10,225 nt of DNA from contig JAJZTU010000107.1 in NCBI GenBank assembly GCA_021848765.1, positions 1 to 10,225 of the forward strand, read 5' to 3'. The notes below the pieces were generated by a model. That model did no database searches. It was not told the DNA's origin and saw nothing but the letters and a program-made list of their open reading frames with translations. This stretch comes from Bacillota bacterium (GTDB taxonomy: Bacteria > Bacillota > GCA-003054495 > Carboxydocellales > JAJZTU01). A program made the position numbers and the translations under genes. The first letter of the stretch is position 1. Each line of letters starts with the position of its first letter. Positions 7,351 to 10,225 of the stretch are shown here, one piece after another.

Positions 7351-8079
7351 TTATTTTCCCCGGGCATCACGCAGTTTGCTCCTGGGATCGGTAATCACCC
7401 AGCGCTCCTCCCGGAGCCAGTGGGGCACCATATACAGTTGTAATGGCATCAGCGGGACATCCCCCAACTCAGCTTCCATTTGGCTGGCAAGGCTCTCAGG
7501 CACACCTGCAAAGGCTACAGGCAGCCCTAGCTCCCCTGCTACTTCCTTGACCAGGCTAAGGCCCTCTACAATACACTCCCGGTCCGTTTCCCCACCCAGG
7601 TTAGAGTTACTTACCAGATGCGTAACCTTCAGCCGGGAAGCGGCCTCTATCGCCCTGAGGGCTTTAATGATTTCCGCCTTGGTCCTGGTAAAAGGGCGGT
7701 AGGTATTGACCACAAAAAATAAGTTATAACTTCCTTCCGGGATGTAGCGGACAAACCTGCCCAGGGCGGTTGCCCCTGCATCATCTCCGCCCACGTCAAA
7801 AACTACTTTCAGCCCTTCTCTCTGCAGCACTCCCAGGATGGCCGGCGACAAAGCCGGGAGATCGGCCTGGGCCAGGTTCCCGGGAGATACAATAACCTCT
7901 ACTCCTTTAGCCGCCAAGACATCCTTGGTTTCCCGTGAGCGAAAATACAAATTAACGATATCCAAATCTACCAGAGCCACCGGTTGACTACTTCCTGCTA
8001 ACTGAGTTGCATAGTTTATAGCCAGCTCCGTCTTTCCGCTACCATAGTATCCGATAAAAATATGGGTCTTACACTCCAT
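7351..8079 (-). CDS. P-loop ATPase of the MinD/CobQ-like class, VOR-operon associated, function unknown
   Basis: A 242-residue protein. The Walker A motif is GYYGSGKT (residues 10-17). VDLDIVNLYFRSRE (37-50) matches the switch-I region of MinD/ParA-like SIMIBI ATPases, VVFDVGGDD (92-100) is the Walker B, and SNSNLG (157-162) could be a base-recognition loop. No membrane segment is apparent. I recall similar proteins next to VOR genes in other anaerobic Firmicutes, which suggests a role in assembly or activity of the complex, but none is known to me. ATG 8079 is chosen because homologues begin just before the IFIG strand; TTG 8088 is in frame and has GGAG (8102-8099) 10 bases upstream. The start overlaps the end of the small ORF at 8069-8247 by 11 bases, so translation may be coupled. 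Confidence 0.75.
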   Translation of the reverse strand: MECKTHIFIGYYGSGKTELAINYATQLAGSSQPVALVDLDIVNLYFRSRETKDVLAAKGVEVIVSPGNLAQADLPALSPAILGVLQREGLKVVFDVGGDDAGATALGRFVRYIPEGSYNLFFVVNTYRPFTRTKAEIIKALRAIEAASRLKVTHLVSNSNLGGETDRECIVEGLSLVKEVAGELGLPVAFAGVPESLASQMEAELGDVPLMPLQLYMVPHWLREERWVITDPRSKLRDARGK

Positions 8080-8247
8080 AGCCGTCAAAAAATTTCAGCT
8101 CCACTTCTCTGGCATCGTCAGTTCCCAGGTAGGCCACGAGACCACCTTTTCCGACAATCTTATCCAGTATTTCTGTTTGTACATACGTACTATTATAACA
8201 AAGTTTTACCAAATCCGCTACCGGAAGCCCCCCGTGAACTCCTGCAC
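8069..8247 (-). CDS. Small unrecognised ORF, 59 residues if read with a -1 shift at a G6 run; intact frame is broken
   Basis: GTG 8247 is preceded by a near-ideal AAAGGAGG (8262-8255) at 7 bases. In the given sequence it reads only MQEFTGGFR before TAG at 8220-8218. At the run of six Gs (8233-8228) a -1 shift, or one extra G, continues the frame for 52 more residues to a TAA at 8071-8069. The result is a 59-residue protein of balanced composition ending in ELKFFDGYGV. The shift site reads G GGG GGC in the zero frame, which fits the X XXY YYZ slippery pattern. The stop overlaps the start of the P-loop ATPase gene. I do not recognise the protein. Options: a real small gene with a homopolymer sequencing error, a frameshifted pseudogene, or programmed slippage. 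A chance open frame cannot be excluded. Confidence 0.4.
8192..8200 (-). promoter_or_regulatory. Possible internal extended -10 element upstream of the P-loop ATPase
   Basis: The minus strand reads TGTTATAAT at 8200-8192, an extended -10 with a perfect TATAAT. No good -35 lies 17 or 18 bases upstream (TAGCGG or GTAGCG). It falls inside the small ORF, about 110 bases before the P-loop ATPase start, and could give the VOR genes some sigma-A expression independent of the sigma-54 promoter. A chance match in a short AT-rich patch is quite possible. Confidence 0.3.
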
Positions 8248-8254
8248 CTGACTG

Positions 8255-8327
8255 CCTCCTTTCCTACCCGGGAATGCAGGCCTAAAGCCCTTTGCTTCCG
8301 GGTCGGGAGGAGGTGGGGTATTCCTCC
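8255..8327 (-). promoter_or_regulatory. Candidate structured leader that can hide the ribosome binding site of the small ORF
   Basis: One CCTCCT segment (8313-8308) can pair with AGGAGG (8260-8255), the ribosome binding site of the small ORF. That pairing is supported inside by a perfect ACCCGG/CCGGGT stem (8303-8298 with 8271-8266). The same CCTCC can instead pair with an upstream GGAGG (8327-8323) across a 9-base loop, which would free the ribosome binding site. A further GGCTC/GAGCC stem (8361-8357 with 8337-8333) lies upstream. This competition is the layout of a translational switch. I do not recognise a known riboswitch class, and no T-run follows, so it is not a plain terminator. Confidence 0.4.
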
Positions 8328-8393
8328 GCCCCGGCTCCGCAATTTCAGAGTCTGCTGAGCCAACTCCCGGTGTGCTATCTACAGAGAGGTCGG

Positions 8394-9476
8394 CTAACAG
8401 TGTTCCCCAAGGTAAGTCCGCTTAATCCGGGCTATCTTGTTCATACGTTCCTCAGCCATAACTTCAGCGGCTTTATAGGTAGGAATTTTATCCCGTTTGG
8501 CAATCTCAAAGACCTTCTGGACATTCTCATAAATCCCGGCCACCCTCTGGAAAGCCCGTTCACGGTTGTAACCCTGGAGCTCGTCAGCCACATTAATAAC
8601 CCCACCGGCATTAATCACAAAATCCGGAGTATAAAGGATGCCCTTTTGCTCCAGGAGATCCCCATGGCTTTCCTCTTTTAGCACATTATTAGCCGAACCG
8701 GCAATAATTTTACATTTAAGCTGGGGCAGGGTCTCATCATTAATCACAGCACCCAGCGCACAGGGAGCAAAAATGTCGCATTCCACCCCATAGATATCCT
8801 TGGAGTCAACTGCAGTGGCTCCCACTTCATCCACCACAGTCTTTACCCTGTCCTCATAGATATCGGTTACGATTAATTTGGCCCCTTCTTCAGCCAGGTG
8901 CTTGACCAGATAACTGCCCACATGGCCCAGCCCCTGGACCGCAACAGTCTTGCCGGTTAAAGAGGAATTCCCGTAAACCTCCTTGGCCGCAGCCTTCATA
9001 CCCTTCCAAACTCCGAAAGCAGTGGCCGGTGACGGGTCTCCGCTGGCCCCAAAGCTGGTGGAGGCCCCGGTAACATGTTTAGTCTCCATAAAGATATAGC
9101 CCATGTCCTGGACAGAGGTCCCCACATCTTCAGCAGTAATATACCGGCCGTTAAGGCTCTCCACATAGCGTCCAAAAGCCCGGAAAAGCTCCTCACTCTT
9201 GTCCTTACGGGGATCCCCAATAATTACAGCCTTTCCTCCTCCCAGGTTTAACCCGGCAGCCGCTGATTTATAGGTCATTCCCCGGGCCAGGCGCAGGGCG
9301 TCCAAAATAGCCTCATCCTCTGTTTGGTAAGTCCACATCCTGGTGCCCCCCAGAGCCGGTCCTAAAAATGTATTATGGATGGCAATGATGGCTCGCAAAC
9401 CAGAGGACTGATCATGACAGAGAACGAGCTGCTCGAACTGGTACTTCTCCATGTACTCAAAAACCTCAAATTTCAT
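8394..9476 (-). CDS. Leucine/valine dehydrogenase (Glu/Leu/Phe/Val dehydrogenase family)
   Basis: A 360-residue NAD-dependent amino acid dehydrogenase; leucine dehydrogenases are about 360 residues. The family signature with the catalytic Lys is LNLGGGKAVIIGDP (77-89 region, K82), a second active-site Lys is K70 in MTYKSAA, and the Rossmann motif is GLGHVG (182-187) with acidic D205 at the end of the next strand, favouring NAD over NADP. It reversibly deaminates leucine, valine or isoleucine to the branched 2-oxoacid, the substrate of the downstream VOR complex. ATG 9476 is chosen over the longer frame to 9557 because AAGGAGGG lies 7 bases upstream and the sigma-54 promoter covers 9541-9558. 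It is the first gene after that promoter. A phenylalanine dehydrogenase is the less likely alternative. Confidence 0.92.
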   Translation of the reverse strand: MKFEVFEYMEKYQFEQLVLCHDQSSGLRAIIAIHNTFLGPALGGTRMWTYQTEDEAILDALRLARGMTYKSAAAGLNLGGGKAVIIGDPRKDKSEELFRAFGRYVESLNGRYITAEDVGTSVQDMGYIFMETKHVTGASTSFGASGDPSPATAFGVWKGMKAAAKEVYGNSSLTGKTVAVQGLGHVGSYLVKHLAEEGAKLIVTDIYEDRVKTVVDEVGATAVDSKDIYGVECDIFAPCALGAVINDETLPQLKCKIIAGSANNVLKEESHGDLLEQKGILYTPDFVINAGGVINVADELQGYNRERAFQRVAGIYENVQKVFEIAKRDKIPTYKAAEVMAEERMNKIARIKRTYLGEHC

Positions 9477-9540
9477 AACATATCCCTCCTTATACTCACC
9501 ACTAGCCAGTAAATATTTAATGTTCCTTACCGATATAATA

Positions 9541-9558
9541 TGCAAAATCCGTACCAAT
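9541..9558 (-). promoter_or_regulatory. Sigma-54 (-24/-12) promoter of the dehydrogenase-VOR operon
   Basis: The minus strand reads TTGGTACG, four bases, then TTGCA. This puts the invariant GG (9555-9554) and GC (9543-9542) exactly 10 bases apart, as in the consensus TGGCAC-N5-TTGCA. Transcription would start near 9530, about 54 bases before the ATG. The next gene upstream encodes a sigma-54-dependent activator, which is the expected partner. Expression should therefore require SigL (sigma-54) and the activator bound upstream. Confidence 0.85.
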
Positions 9559-9616
9559 GATCAGCAAGAGCCCGGTTCTTCATTCCCGTGGCCATAGCCG
9601 GAAAAAGTTGAAAGTC

Positions 9617-9654
9617 CTAAAGCAAACCAAGTAGATATAGCTTTAGAAGAAAGC
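9617..9654 (-). promoter_or_regulatory. Candidate upstream activator sequence for the sigma-54 regulator
   Basis: The minus strand holds a compact dyad GCTTT-N5-AAAGC (9654-9640) and a 7-base inverted repeat CTAAAGC-N16-GCTTTAG (9646-9640 with 9623-9617) that share one half-site. Their centres are about 100-120 bases upstream of the predicted transcription start, the normal range for enhancer sites of sigma-54 activators. Assignment to the regulator encoded next door is inference. Confidence 0.45.
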
Positions 9655-9667
9655 AGAAACCTGCAAT

Positions 9668-9703
9668 AATGAAAGAAAATGCGTGCAAAATATTACACGC
9701 ATT
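9668..9703 (-). terminator. Hairpin after the sigma-54 regulator gene; probable terminator, or a second activator site
   Basis: An 8-base perfect stem AATGCGTG/CACGCATT (9703-9696 with 9685-9678) encloses a 10-base AT-rich loop and begins 8 bases after the regulator stop codon. On the minus strand it is followed by TTTCTTTC, a discontinuous T stretch. The stem is short and has no long T-run, so termination may be partial. It also lies about 160 bases upstream of the dehydrogenase transcription start and could be a binding dyad. Confidence 0.5.
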
Positions 9704-9711
9704 GGGATAGA

Positions 9712-10225
9712 CTACTTAATCCCGTGTTTTTCTAACTTATAATACAGGCTGCGGGTGGCAATATTTAAATTTTTCGCTGCCAGGGTTTTATTACCTCCAC
9801 ATTCACGAAGGACTCGTTGGATAAAATCCTTTTCCACCCGGTCCAAAACCTCTTCAAGCGTTACTCCTGTTACCGGAGAGCCTGCCAGTGCGCCGTTGGC
9901 TACGGTAGGGACGGCAAGCTCACTTTTCTCCGGACCCTGAAGCGGAATCCCCGGCTCAGCCACAGCCTGCTTACCCAGAGGAGGCAGGTGCTCAGGCATA
10001 ACAGTATCGTCATTGATTTTCATATTGATGATGGCCCTGCCCAAAATATTTTCCAATTCCCGGACGTTCCCCGGCCAGTCATACGTGGAAAGCAGGCGGT
10101 AAACCTCAGCTTGGACCTTCTCCACATTACGCCCGAATTCCCGGTTAAATTTCCGGATCAGGTGGTCCACCAGCACCGGAATGTCATTTTTTCTTCTCCG
10201 CAGCGGTGGCACAAAGATAGGTACC
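9712..10225 (-). CDS. C-terminal part of a sigma-54-dependent transcriptional activator, BkdR-like by context; runs off the right edge
   Basis: The 170 visible residues begin inside the AAA+ domain at VPIFVPPLRRRKNDIP, which matches the conserved PPLReRkeDIP segment of enhancer-binding proteins. DWPGNVRELEN follows, the arginine-finger/sensor II region (GNVREL). After a Pro/Gly-containing linker comes a Fis-type helix-turn-helix, from LEEVLDRVEKDFI to SLYYKLEKHGIK, with GGNKTLAAKNLNIATRSLY as the DNA-binding helices. The N-terminal sensor domain lies outside the window, so the signal is unknown. Its place just upstream of a sigma-54 promoter for branched-chain amino acid genes resembles B. 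subtilis bkdR, hence the suggested role. Confidence 0.93.
   Translation of the reverse strand, partial: VPIFVPPLRRRKNDIPVLVDHLIRKFNREFGRNVEKVQAEVYRLLSTYDWPGNVRELENILGRAIINMKINDDTVMPEHLPPLGKQAVAEPGIPLQGPEKSELAVPTVANGALAGSPVTGVTLEEVLDRVEKDFIQRVLRECGGNKTLAAKNLNIATRSLYYKLEKHGIK

Noticed and set aside
8098..8184. 29-codon ORF from ATG 8184 on the minus strand
   Set aside because: It has no ribosome binding site and an unlikely, Trp- and Lys-rich product; the overlapping frame ending at 8069 is the better candidate.
8266..8303. Partial resemblance of the leader to a c-di-GMP-I riboswitch core (GCAAAG, GGCCT, GGTAGG in order)
   Set aside because: The other half of that aptamer (GGCAAACC, the GNRA loop and the partner of the final stem) is missing, so the match is probably chance.
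8218..8400. Open minus-strand frame running from the end of the dehydrogenase gene to TAG 8218
   Set aside because: It contains no ATG, GTG or TTG before the GTG at 8247, and its upstream part is a Pro/Gly-rich translation typical of non-coding GC-rich DNA.

Overview
The window looks like a chromosomal segment of an anaerobic, Gram-positive, spore-former-type Firmicute, most like the Peptococcaceae/Desulfotomaculum group. The basis is a ferredoxin-dependent branched-chain 2-oxoacid oxidoreductase, strong AGGAGG-type ribosome binding sites, and a DUF3866 protein next to an M20 peptidase-T-like protein and an EndoQ-type PHP protein, a combination I associate with that group. Most of the window has a moderately high GC content (36 of 60 bases G/C in 3001-3060 by hand count). 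The genus assignment is inference.

Layout on the minus strand, in order of transcription (right to left): the C-terminal third of a sigma-54-dependent activator (9712-10225); a short intergenic region with a hairpin, a candidate activator binding dyad and a clear -24/-12 sigma-54 promoter (9541-9703); leucine/valine dehydrogenase (8394-9476); a 146-base leader with mutually exclusive stem possibilities and a small, unrecognised 59-codon ORF broken at a run of six Gs (8069-8393); a P-loop ATPase of unknown role (7351-8079); the four subunits of a VOR-type 2-oxoacid:ferredoxin oxidoreductase in the order delta-alpha-beta-gamma (4725-7307); an M20 peptidase (3592-4710); DUF3866 (2409-3491); EndoQ-family endonuclease (1136-2335); and, beyond an insertion, the first 58 codons of a further gene with a ComB-like motif (1-174).

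The metabolic core is self-consistent. The dehydrogenase deaminates branched-chain amino acids to 2-oxoacids. The VOR complex oxidatively decarboxylates these to acyl-CoA and reduces ferredoxin. The sigma-54 promoter in front of the dehydrogenase, with an enhancer-binding activator gene just upstream, resembles the SigL/BkdR-controlled bkd operon of Bacillus subtilis, but with a ferredoxin-linked oxidoreductase in place of the lipoamide dehydrogenase complex.

The left end carries an AT-rich two-gene island on the opposite strand (about 191-1117): its own extended -10 promoter, MntA nucleotidyltransferase antitoxin and HepT HEPN toxin. It sits between two minus-strand genes and has the composition of a recent arrival.

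The least explained part is 8069-8393: a possible ribosome-binding-site switch controlling a small frameshifted ORF that is translationally coupled to the P-loop ATPase.
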